In this document: positions 1 through 9,957 of the stretch, piece by piece
Layout of the letters: each line of letters begins with the position of its first letter
Numbering within the stretch: the first letter of the stretch is position 1
NCBI GenBank assembly: GCA_030248215.1
Contig: JASANG010000102.1
Span: 62,001-126,000 of the forward strand
Source of the DNA: Enoplolaimus lenunculus
Lineage: Eukaryota > Nematoda > Enoplea > Enoplida > Thoracostomopsidae
Direction of reading: 5' to 3'
Length of the DNA: 64,000 nucleotides
The notes under the pieces: generated by a model
Told to the model about the DNA's origin: nothing
What the model saw: the letters and a program-made list of their open reading frames with translations, nothing else
The model's database searches: none
Program-made: the position numbers and the translations under genes

Positions 1-19
1 TGTTTTGCCTCAAGCTGGC
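1..19 (+). CDS. Possible end of an upstream PLXDC exon
   Basis: The first 19 bases read CFASSW plus one base and stop at a GTATGA donor. This is phase 1, exactly what the exon at 264 needs. The resulting SSW-H-GNFTF resembles the vertebrate QGW-EDKGSFTF. The stretch is too short for certainty. Confidence 0.4.
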
Positions 20-263
20 GTATGAAATTGTTTATGTCCTGTGGTTGAATTTAGTGAAACATATTGTTTGCTTTTACGCAGTATAAAAACCGCTGTTGGA
101 TCAGAAAGAAACCGCAGTTTTAGGTTTTAGCACGGCAAATAGGCTACATGGTAGATGATGTTTTTCATAAAGAAACTTGATCTTTTTGCAATTTTTTTGC
201 AATTTTTCTGGCGATCGTCAATATTAGGTTGATATGTATTCATAATGAAATTATTGCTTACAG

Positions 264-328
264 ATGGCAACTTCACGTTTTTGGTTCAATTGAAATCAAA
301 CGGTGATATTTTGTTCTTGTATAAAAAA
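264..328 (+). CDS. PLXDC exon: GNFTF...FLYKK strand
   Basis: Acceptor TTACAG and donor GTATGT bound two bases plus 21 codons. The peptide GNFTFLVQLKSNGDILFLYKK aligns by eye with the vertebrate [21 protein letters not shown], which directly precedes the next exon's homologous segment. Confidence 0.8.
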
Positions 329-3300
329 GTATGTTTTCTGCTCTTCACTCTGCCCCAAAAGTATATACTTGTTTGTTTGGTTATGGATTTATGATACGCC
401 GAAATACTGGAACTTGTCGAGCAAAATAACGGTACGAAATTTAGGGCTATCGGTGTTAATCTCAGTGGCGTGGGCGGAGAAAATTGTGACAGATCCTCCA
501 GGAAATTTTCTAAAACTTTAAAAAGAAGGGTTTTTGTTGCAAATTTCTCAAGTAAAAACTTGCTTTTATGACGTGTTGGATACCAAAAAACAAATAGCAA
601 ATCGTCGTATCCCGGAATTTATATTTGGCAATGCCAGTGGTTGATATTATTATATGCAGGGCTCGACCATTTAGGAACACACAACGTATCTGATTGCTGA
701 AACTTTCTGAATAACATGATGTTTTCCTGTTTTAGATACCGTTCCCAGTCAGACATGTAAGCGACCAATTTCACCCGTTGAAAGTTGGCGTATCAGATGC
801 GTATCTCATGGAAACACCTGCTTTTGGTAAATATGTTTTGTCAATATAAGTTCTTCAGTTAAAAAGTACGAAGTATACGGTCGGCGTAAACAAAGTTTTT
901 TGAACTTTCAGTTTTCGTCAATGCGATTCAAATCTGAGAGAATTTTTTAGTTGGGGCGGGGTGGCCGTGAACGTGGATATTTGCTTAGTTAAAGAATTTT
1001 GGGCAAATAGGGAGCGACCACCCACTAACGAAACGCTAACCTTAAGTGTATTTATGATTGTTTTGTGGGTGGCGTACTCTTCATGTGAAATTATTATAAC
1101 ATGATGCAAAAGTGACGTGTTTGTCTTAACGTGATGATTGCTGTAATTGTTGTTTATGTTGTTAAGTTTGTTGGGCAATTTTTAGTTTTTCTCAGCATAG
1201 TTCATGTTATGAAGTTTAGTCGGTGCACTAAGAAGAGAACATGAAGTTTTAGTGTGTGCGCAGTGACACATGTTTAAAAAATACAAAAATATTTTGGTGT
1301 TTGTGGGCTGTGTAAAGTGTATTGAATGATATTGTTTGTTTGTTTGCAGCGGATGCGGCATCTGTTCCAGCATTCTCAAATGTGTGTAGCATCTATTACC
1401 GGTTGATAACAAACATGTTCTATAATCTATTACTTACCAGAGTCGTAATGTGTTGGCTCCTATCACCAACAAGTTTGTTACAGGCCTTATAGCGTTCGAA
1501 CCATTGAATACTATGGTTCGAGATTCAGCACATCATCTTGCTAATATGAATTGTTCTACTTCTGTTGCCAAATTTGAGATCTGCAGATGCAAGCCTTCTT
1601 TAGTTTGAAAACCTATTGCTAACTTGTTATAGGTGCTATGTGCATTTAAAACTATAAGCCCAGTTCGCAACTGGCTGCGTAAAGTATGAACATGTGATTG
1701 GGAAGCTTTAGAATTTATTACAGTTTAACAATAGCACATGAGGAATTTGTACGACTGAGTATTCGATTCCTATTATTAGAAGAATGGAAAATGCTTCGCT
1801 ATTCGTGTGCTGTGTATAGAGTGTATAAAATGATACTTCTGTGTTGCAGCGGATTTAGCTCCTCTTAAATATAGTTTGCGACGTGCTGGATTGTTTCCGT
1901 AGTTATGTATTTTACGTATCTGCCGGCGATGTGTTTTATCAGACATCTACAGTTTTTGTTGTGGCAGCAAGCTAGTCTAGACACACGTTTTCCTGAACGG
2001 AACTCAAACTAATTTTGCTGGACGCAGGCTAGACGATCGGTTGATGCCAAATTTTTTCCGTTCTCAAACTCGGTTTTGGTCAGTGTATTTTCCGCTGATT
2101 TCTGACTCATATTTGGCTTGATAAATTTTCAATCCGATTCAAAAGTTAGAAACCAAGTGAAGCAGAAAACTCGTGTCTGTTCGTGGGTTTTATGCCTACG
2201 TATGTATTTTGTGTCTGTGTGAATGCAAAAATCTGCCAATTGGGCTCAAAAAGTGTCCGGAAGCTAGGGATGGGCGCCGGGTAAATTATTCGGGTATCCG
2301 GAAAATTTTGCCGGTGAATTCTCGTAATATCGAAATCTTACGTACGTAATTCATTGAAATACCAGCCAAGTTCTCAAACAGCCAGTGCTAAAACGTTTCT
2401 CAAAATGATTTAGTTTTTTCAACCCAACTTCAAAAGCTAACAGGAATTGCAGAACCTTGCTTGTATTCGATTTTTTTCAAAACGATGGCAAGTCGCCTTG
2501 GTTAGATTTAATATCCGGATATCAGGGCATCAGAGCCCTAACGGATAATATCCGTGTAATAACATTATCCAAAAACCAGATAGCTATCCAGTGTCCATCA
2601 CTAGCTAGACGAACAATATACTCATGTATGATTTTGAATAAAAAACCTTTCGCACGACACTGGATTGTGATTTATTATTAGCTTTCAACAAGAAAGTCAT
2701 CTACGAATATCACAGAGTCGAAGTAAACTTTGAACAGATCACAAACTACACTGCGATTTTGATTAAAGCAGAGAAATGTAAGTGAACTTTAGCCTAAACT
2801 GTTGTGTTCAGTGTTGAAAGTTTAAGACCTACTTGTTCGAGAATACATATGCATTATGTACTTATATTACCTGTCACCTAATTTTGGTAAATTTGTTTGA
2901 TTGTGTGTGATTTCAGCTTAAAATAGTTAAATAGGGTCGTTGTTAAAGTGTTAAAAACGCATCGACGTCGTACATATGTTAAGCTTTGTCATGTAAAAAC
3001 TTGGGATACCTTAGGCCACGATACGAAGAATTGTTAACTATTTAAATTAATAATCCGGCTTCGGCCGAATATTAAATTAGCCGCTTTCGGCATTTTTTGG
3101 TATCCTGTCGCACCCTGATGGTCGTAGTCATGATTTTGGATAGAGGGGTTGGTTGGATTACGTTCTATGGAAATTTAGAAGGGGCCAGTTTCTTTTGTTG
3201 CAGACTGAACATTGTCTGAAAACCCCTGTACAAGTAATCTCCGAAGTCTATGATTGACCTTTAAACCATCTGGATACTCCCTTGCTAACTGATAAACATG

Positions 3301-5635
3301 CGCTGTTATATTGAACAGTAGTTTTTTACAGTATGCATATCGTATAAAACTTGTGACGAGTGTGCGAACGCAGAACTGAAAGGATTTAACTGTTCGTGGT
3401 GTCAAATTGAAAAAGACACAAGTGCCGGTGACGACGGTGCGAATGGAGACAAAGAGAAAGCGGTGAAATCGTTTTGCTCGGATGATTATGGCATGCATCG
3501 AAAAAGGCAACATTGGATATTGAATCATTGCGATAAGCAGGTAAGCTAAAAAATACGTATGTACTGGCGCAACATGACTGACTGGTTAGTTCCCTATTTC
3601 TATCCACAATATTTACTTAACCTCACGTAACTTCACTTTGAAAAACCCGGTTCTGCCAGTGATACCGATCTTATTATCGGTCCATGTTAATTATAGGGGC
3701 CTATTAACTAAGCCGAAAGACTTAAGCCTAAGCGTGAACCTGAACATCAAGCCTAATGCTATGGCTTAGCCTGCCAGTTCCTAAGCCAGCAGTGCTAAGT
3801 TTTTCAGTAAACAGACCCGTATAACTAACATGTGTCCTATTATCTTTATCATGTTCATTATATATTCTCATTGGGTTCGTTGCGATTTCTATGCTTTCAA
3901 TAGGGCTAGAAAATATATATTCTGAAAAAAGTTGGTATCTGCGAATCATTGGTTATACAGTTTTTTCTTTGGTTAATGAGTTTTAATATTAATAAACATG
4001 TGCCCGATTATCTTTATCATGTTCTTTGTATACATATTACGATTGGGTTCGCTTCGGTCTCGATGCTCACAATAGGGCTTAAAAGTTTCTGAAAAAAGTT
4101 GGTATCTGCGAATCATTGGGTATAAAATTTTTATTTGGTTGGTGAGTTTTAATATTACTAATGTTTCGCTTACCGCCTTGCTTTCTGAACGCGCGACGGT
4201 CAAAGCCTTAAATCTGATTAAATTAGAGTTTTGGATTGTAGGCAAATGTTGGTTGGCATTGGGGCTTTTTCAAACTAAGAGCTTTCAAAATTAGTGCAGT
4301 GGTATTTGAATAATTAAAACGTATGTTTTTATTTATGTTTATTTGTGTTTGCTTTTCGTTTAGCGAAATCAGTTGTACTGTGATGGAAACGAACCCGGAG
4401 CTGTGGTTGATGGCGGCGGAGCCCCTGTGCCACCCGGTGCCGGTGCGAGCGAATCTGGTGGTCCAGCAAATCCAGACATGACACACGATGATGACCAACA
4501 GCAGTCACCGGTTTCATCTGACACAGATACGATTGATTCTCAGCCGTCAACTGCAGCAGAACCTGGTGCTAATTCAGAATCAGTAGCCAGCGTGACGTCA
4601 AACGATGCGACTGACCAACAGAAGCTCGTTGCAAAAGGTTAGAATAGCGTCGCTATGCGCGGTGCATCATCGTTTGTTATCGAGCGGTATTGAGTGCGAA
4701 CAATGGGGTACGATACCGCATTATGATAGCCGACGTCGCGCCGCCGTACGTCGTTATACGTGGGATACGTACAGTAAAAATTATGTAATTGCTTAATATC
4801 TTGTAGTTTAAATTTAACAGATAAAGGGTATAACAAAAATTAGTGCGAAAGGTATGGATGGTGACATATTTATGTTGCACATGCAGGTGTATCCAGTACT
4901 GGCCAAAAACACACATCGCCATCGAAATAGGAATCATGTTATGCTTTGAGGAGGGACGTCTTGTTTGGATCTTTACACTTAATTAAGTTCAAGTCTCAAG
5001 GATGATATTTGGAATGTTTTAGGCGCGGCAAATGCTGGTATGTCCGACAATGGTCCAAACCGTTCTTCGGAAACGTCACATAGTACATCAGCTGGAACAG
5101 TAGCGGCGGTGATTTGTATCCTTGCCGCAGTTGTTATTATTGTTGGTTGGACATTTTACGCGTACAACAATCCACACACCCCTTCAGGACAGTTTTTGAT
5201 CAAGGTTAGTCTGAGTGTTCTAATTTGTAATAATGTTGTTTAGAAGTACAACAGCCAATAGCGGATTATGCCCTTTTGATATGAGATACATCTGGTACAA
5301 CCGGATATCCGGTATCAGCTTCAGGTCCGGTCTGTACGTTGTCAGATATTTGTCCCTGAAAAGTATAGGATAAGTTTATTAATTAGGACCAAATTTACGA
5401 TATTAAATTGGTTTGAATGATTTTTAATTTTGTCATAATTAGTCATTTAAATATGCGGCTCCAACCCATGCCGGTTACACAATTATACGGTTTCTGCTTC
5501 AGTTTCAAAATTTTTTGTGTCCTGTTGCACCCAGCTATATACAATAATGGAGTATATTTTCAGTATCGTCCAAGTCGTTGGCGTATGCCTGGTAATCACG
5601 GAGATGTTCGCTACACTGCTTCGGTACATATGTAA
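264..5635 (+). CDS. Plexin domain-containing protein (PLXDC1/2, TEM7-like), 3' part; 5' end lies outside the window
   Basis: Seven coding exons join in phase: 264-328, 736-826, 2682-2777, 3332-3540, 4364-4637, 5023-5204 and 5564-5635 (stop 5633-5635). A possible earlier exon ends at 19. Together they encode about 330 residues. In order: a strand matching the nidogen-like region (GNFTF...GDILFLYKK), HPLKVGVSDAYLM, EYHRVEVNF, a cysteine-rich PSI module (GFNCSWC), an acidic Ser/Thr/Pro-rich linker, one hydrophobic helix and a tail beginning YRPSRW. The same order occurs in vertebrate PLXDC1/2 (KVGLSDAF, EYHRVELD, FNCSWC, membrane helix, RRPHHW). Those proteins are single-pass surface receptors linked to endothelial biology and PEDF binding. 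Orthology to PLXDC1 versus PLXDC2 cannot be resolved here. Function is inferred from the family; gene structure is seen directly. Confidence 0.88.
736..826 (+). CDS. PLXDC exon: HPLKVGVSDAYLM segment
   Basis: Acceptor TGTTTTAG, donor GTAAAT, phase 0 in and phase 1 out, 91 nt. It encodes IPFPVRHVSDQFHPLKVGVS and then DAYLMETPAF. This matches the family block HPVKVGLSDAF. Confidence 0.88.
827..2681. other. Large PLXDC intron
   Basis: It carries the MITE at 1372-1648 and a region with CCGG-rich fragments (about 2270-2600) that look like a decayed CAGGGTGCAACCGGA-family copy. No further exon was recognised. Confidence 0.6.
1372..1648. mobile_element. TTCTCAAATGTGTGTAGCAC-family MITE
   Basis: It starts ATTCTCAAATGTGTGTAGCA and ends with an inverted version (AGGTGCTATGTGCATTT). 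Internally it has TCGAACCATTGAATAC and GAAAACCTATTGCTAAC, shared with the copies at 34621 and 41318. It is non-coding and sits in a PLXDC intron. Confidence 0.6.
2682..2777 (+). CDS. PLXDC exon: EYHRVEVNF segment
   Basis: Acceptor TTATTATTAG, donor GTAAGT, phase 1 to phase 1, 96 nt. It encodes FNKKVIYEYHRVEVNFEQIT and then NYTAILIKAEK, with an N-glycosylation sequon NYT. It matches EYHRVELDLSKIT of vertebrate PLXDC. Confidence 0.88.
3332..3540 (+). CDS. PLXDC exon: PSI (plexin-semaphorin-integrin) module with a long insert
   Basis: Acceptor TTTTTTACAG, donor GTAAGC, phase 1 to phase 0, 209 nt. The cysteine pattern CISYKTCDECANAELKGFNC-SWC corresponds to the PSI domain of PLXDC proteins. Between SWC and the next cysteine there are about 24 residues, many charged or acidic (AGDDGANGDKEK), where the vertebrate proteins have about five. 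The module ends HRKRQHWILNHC, like HRQEWMDYGC. Confidence 0.88.
3541..4363. repeat. Tandem duplication of about 165 bp inside a PLXDC intron
   Basis: The blocks at about 3827-3990 and 3994-4156 are diverged copies of each other. Both contain TTATCTTTATCATGTTC, the run GAAAAAAGTTGGTATCTGCG and a GAGTTTTAATATT end. A fragment rich in AAGCCTAAG units, probably from the GGCCCATGTA element family, precedes them at about 3703-3790. Confidence 0.75.
4364..4637 (+). CDS. PLXDC exon: acidic, Pro/Ser-rich extracellular stalk
   Basis: Acceptor TTCGTTTAG, donor GTTAGA, phase 0 to phase 1, 274 nt. It encodes a low-complexity linker rich in Gly, Pro, Ser, Thr, Asp and Gln, the position where vertebrate PLXDC has a Ser/Thr-rich stalk. 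There is little conserved sequence. It is supported by matching phases on both sides and an uninterrupted frame. Confidence 0.8.
5023..5204 (+). CDS. PLXDC exon: transmembrane helix
   Basis: Acceptor ATGTTTTAG, donor GTTAGT, phase 1 to phase 0, 182 nt. It holds the hydrophobic run VAAVICILAAVVIIVGWTFY followed by NNPHTPSGQFLIK. This matches the position of the membrane helix and the GHPTSNAALFFIE block of vertebrate PLXDC. Confidence 0.87.
5205..5563. mobile_element. Degenerate CAGGGTGCAACCGGA-family element in the last PLXDC intron
   Basis: GGTACAACCGGATATCCGG at about 5294 and CCTGTTGCACCCAG at about 5521-5534 are the two inverted ends of a family found in full at 9010-9334. Here the copy is diverged and fills most of the intron. 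Confidence 0.5.
5564..5635 (+). CDS. PLXDC last coding exon
   Basis: Acceptor TATTTTCAG, in-frame TAA stop. It encodes YRPSRWRMPGNHGDVRYTAS then VHM. The start resembles the cytoplasmic RRPHHWPAMKFR of vertebrate PLXDC, but the tail is shorter. Confidence 0.85.
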   Translation, partial: YRPSRWRMPGNHGDVRYTASVHM

Positions 5636-8600
5636 CCTGTATTAATTATTGAAACGGCGCTGGGACAAACAAGAATTATGGCTGTTAACGAACTCAAAGA
5701 AAGTCAAACAGATATGTCTGGAATCAACAAAAATGCTTGACGAACACTCGCTTATATTGTTGTGATTGGGCAACGTGACTTTATTAACGGAAGGTTCAGG
5801 ATAAAGCAAGCCATTTACAAGGACGTATTACATATTGATATTGTAATTTTTACCGGTGGCGGATCCAGATATTTTTAAAGTAGGTTGTACTGAGGGGTGA
5901 ACTATTCCTGAGTTGAGCTAATTATATTACTGTTTAGAAGTTACAAATTTTGATATTTTTGGTTTTGTACTTAAATTTGGTGAATGTATTAATCTCAAAC
6001 CAGGCTAGAGAGTTGTAGCCGCCATAGCAGCCCTTTGGCACTACCTGTTCTTTTAATTTCCGTTTTCTCTTCGTGCAAATTGTTCAGTTGTTTGCAAAGC
6101 CGTATTATTGAACGTGTGCTCTGATTAGTAAGGGTAACAACTTTATTTAAGCCGAGTATTAGTTTTTGTAAGGCTGGAAATTCATTGGCTTTGTTGACAT
6201 CACCGCGATGATTTTGGACATACTTAGAGCGTAATTTTGTATTCTAAGAATTTTTTTAGATGATATTGTCTGAAATTTGTTGAAGTGATTAAATGGTTAC
6301 TTTTAGTTTAAGTCCATTTAAACACGTTATTAGTTATGCCTAGCTTGGGAGATGAAGGTAAATTTCTTTCAGATTGTTGCTAATCTGTGCTGGTGATGTT
6401 TTGCTTATCCGAGGAGTGTTATTATTTTGATATTTTTTATATTTAGTTGGAATGAAATGAAAGTAGCATCACTTTTAACGCTTTCTTCAGGATTTTGTTG
6501 GTCAAGTTTGTTGGCAAATTTTTGAACAATTTTGTGAGATTTTGTCACGTGCATATCTGTAACGGTTGACTAGTATCTAATATTCATCTGCCATAAACTT
6601 ACATGGTTGTAAGCTTTACCGAAGTTTGCACAACGCTTGTAGAATTTTGAAAGCCTATAATCAACCGAATTTGTTAATTGCGGTTTCGTGTGTTTTTGTT
6701 TGTATTGCGATTTTGTTTCTTATAACGTTTGTTAATATCTATTGCACTTTTATGAAAAACGTTTTTATAATCTTTATTTTTATAACGGAACAGTGAATAC
6801 TGGTTTCAATCATAGTTGAATGTGTTTATAAATCATATATAAGTTTCTTTGTTTTTATATTCAACTCCAGAATTTTGTTATTCGTAGCGTAGTCGGTGAT
6901 TCTAGGCATGTGGCAATTGTATAACAACTATATACTTATACCATGGCGTGGTTGCGGAAATATGACTTCAGTGTCAATATTTGATTTATGTTGATTTTGG
7001 GCTTTAGCCAAATAACTGAATTAAGGTTCTCAATGTCAAAGTTTTGGCAAAAGAGAATTTTGCGTTTCATACATGCCGAAGCCAAAACTAGAAGCTTAAA
7101 ATTAACCTTGATTTCAGGCAACATTAATATTTGGCGGATTCAGCCGAGTTATTGGGGCGTTGGAAAGATTTTAGGGGCATCTAAAATTTTTATAGGACAG
7201 TGAGCTGCTATTTTGCGTATCGATTGTTGTGTACATATTTGAGCTGCTATTGTTGTTGACTTTTTAAATTGGAGTTTATTTGCATTTGGATAAGTTTTTT
7301 TTCGATCGTTTGTTTTTTGGTTTTGCACAGTTGTTTGGGCCTCTGGGAATACATTTATGCGATCTTCAGAAGATCAGTTGTATTCCTAAAATAGCTTTTT
7401 GTTTTAGTAACGTGGAAAACCATCCAGTAGTTCTATATTCCTTAAGTATAACGTGCTGGTCGCCTGTAAACTACATACCTTGGATGGTACGAAAATTTGA
7501 AAATAACAGTTATAAGCCAAAGTTAGCATACTTACACAGAATTGATTTTGAGCCATTGGTTGTATTTTAAAAACCTTTATTGTATTTTCTTTGATTGATT
7601 TGCTAAAATGAAATTCGAAAAAACACCATTGTGTAATAAGGTTAATCAAAATTCGTTATTTTGTGTAAGTACACATTTAATACGTCTTTACGTTTATAAT
7701 CTTGGTAATTATGTTACCTGCTGCATCAGGTGATTTTGTGTCTTATGTGTCCTGTTATAGTCATCATATTGTATAAGTTTCGAAATGGTTAATAGTTATA
7801 ATTCGACTGTGTTTGGGGTGTAAAATTAGATGTACATTCATTTGGAGACACGTGAATAAGATAGACTCGAATAGTAAGCCTTTACAATGTAGTGGTGATG
7901 CAATGAAGTTCGATTCCAAGCTATGAATCAGATCTCACAACCGGTAGAAAATATTTAGGTGGCTTTAAGGGTTAATTGAAATTTTGTGTTTAATGCAAAA
8001 AGTAGTGTATGAAACGAAAAATTATAGGTCTGATTTTTGCCGTAAAATTTATAGATTGCTTCGATTAATAGGCGCAGCTTAATTGCATTTCTGATTTGGT
8101 AGCCTACTGACTATTTACTTTGGAACGATTTTTCACCAGCAACGGAACTATATCCGGCTACTCCTTCCTTGAAAGGCGTTATAAATTGGTAGCGATATTT
8201 TGAAGTTTGTTTTTGACGTTTTCCTTTGTTTTATCACCATTTTCACATGTGTATTTATACGGAATTTCAAGGTACCTAATTGAACATAGTAAAGATTTTA
8301 CACGGTGTTCATTGTGAAGTAGCTGTTCATACAGGAAACGCTTCATAGCGTGAATAGTGTTTTGGAGACATATTGAGATTATCCCTTTCCTGCATATAAT
8401 ATACTTAGTATGAGCAACTAAGAGAACTATAGATCAGTGGGAACAAAATGCTCTTCGTTCATTATTTCGACCCATGTAAAGATCAGGTGCGAAAAGTTTT
8501 TCTGTCGACATTTTTACAAGCTAATTTCACCTCACCTGTGGCTCCGGCAAGTTTCGGTGACCTCCGGCTCCGGTATTTTCCACCTCCGGTTGCAGCGTGG

Positions 8601-9502
8601 TGCACAGTTGAGTAGCAGCTTTATGCTGTATCATAGTCTTTAGAGTACGCATATAATATATATTTCAGTTTCTGTTATATACAAACATTGGAAATTATGG
8701 TATTTCCGTGTTTTTATAAACAAACCAGACGATACTTAAGCGCCCACTTGAGTACTATCGACACCAAATACAACGGTTCTCCAAATTTCAAGCTTCCTAT
8801 TCAATTTCTATTTTTGTCACTGCCGGTGTTCCGTATTTTCACTATCGGGTTTATGCCACGTTAATCTCTAACTCATATTTCCGGTATTCAAACTAATAGT
8901 GTGTTTTCTTTGTTCTGATGTCAGTGTTTATGTGATAAGCGCCTGCTAAAAATACGGCCAACGTATATATTATGAAAACCAAAATTGTGATAAAGGGATG
9001 CATATATAGCTGGGTGCAACCGGATGTGAAAAATGCAGGAACCGGAGTTAAGGCGAAATTAGGTAGTAAAAATGATGGTTAGTTAGTTAATTTTAGTCAA
9101 TATCTGCATAATATGTTATTAAATTGTTTGGTTTTACTTTAATTTTCTGCTAAATTTTGGAAATTATTTCCTGAAAATTATGCAAAAGTAAACTGAAACG
9201 CGTTAAACAAATAAATGTTGCAAAATTACGCAAAATTTTATCACCGAAATTGCACGAACCTCCGGAAAAAATTCTACCGTAGCCTGAGCCCAATTTTCTG
9301 CTGGAGCCAAAGGCACACCTCCGGTTGTACCCTGATATATAGAAACACGTTTTATAGAACGTAACCGCCCTTTTCCAAAATTCTGACTACGCCGACGCTT
9401 ATATGAAGGGTTTGTATGCATTTAATAATTGTACGCTAATAATATAGCCTCGGTGCATTATGAGTATCGGCCGAGGAGTAAAAATTTGATTTTGAGACGA
9501 TA
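5636..9502. other. Intergenic region between PLXDC and GXYLT genes
   Basis: No exon with splice sites and family similarity was found. The region is A+T-rich. It holds a partial CAGGGTGCAACCGGA-family end at about 8505-8600 (GACCTCCGGCTCCGG, CACCTCCGGTTGCA) and a full copy at 9010-9334. It should contain the PLXDC 3' UTR and the GXYLT promoter, but no clear signal for either stands out. Confidence 0.6.
9010..9334. mobile_element. CAGGGTGCAACCGGA-family MITE, full copy
   Basis: It begins CTGGGTGCAACCGGATGTG and ends CACCTCCGGTTGTACCCTG, an imperfect terminal inverted repeat. The interior shares GGCGAAATTAGGTAGTAAAA and GGAAATT(A/C)TT with the copy at 15218-15460. The length is 325 bp with no reading frame for a transposase. 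It lies about 170 bp upstream of the GXYLT start codon. Confidence 0.75.
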
Positions 9503-9957
9503 ATGCTTGTTAAATGGATATCGTCTATTTTCACTGTGCCGACTGCAAAATGCGTCTCGCGTGCAATTATAACATGTGTTGGCTTAATGTTACTTACGCT
9601 CGCGTGGATGCTTCATGTAACGTTTTTCAACGGACTGTCAGTGAAGCCGCAACAACAATCAATATGGCCTGTTCCGGTTAAAGAAAAGCCACTGGTGCCG
9701 AACGTACTTTTGCCCGGTGACCAAATAGAAAAGAGCAGCGGACAAGACGAATATGAAGAAAAAGTCGACGACAAACGAGAAAAATGGCATGAAAGTCCAG
9801 CGAGTTTAGAAGATTATAGTGCAGAGAACACTGGTGTATTCGAAGAGCACGGCGTAGAGAAGGCAAGTCCAGACAAGGTTAATGAAAATGTTGCGAAGAA
9901 ACGCAAATACCAGAACGTCAAAGCAGCTGATTATGCAGATTATCAGATTGCAATGGG
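9503..9957 (+). CDS. GXYLT exon 1: signal anchor and stem
   Basis: Starts at the first ATG of the open frame, with A at -3. It encodes the tail [10 protein letters not shown], the hydrophobic stretch [20 protein letters not shown], then a Lys/Glu-rich stem. It ends in phase 2 at a GTAAGC donor. Confidence 0.88.
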
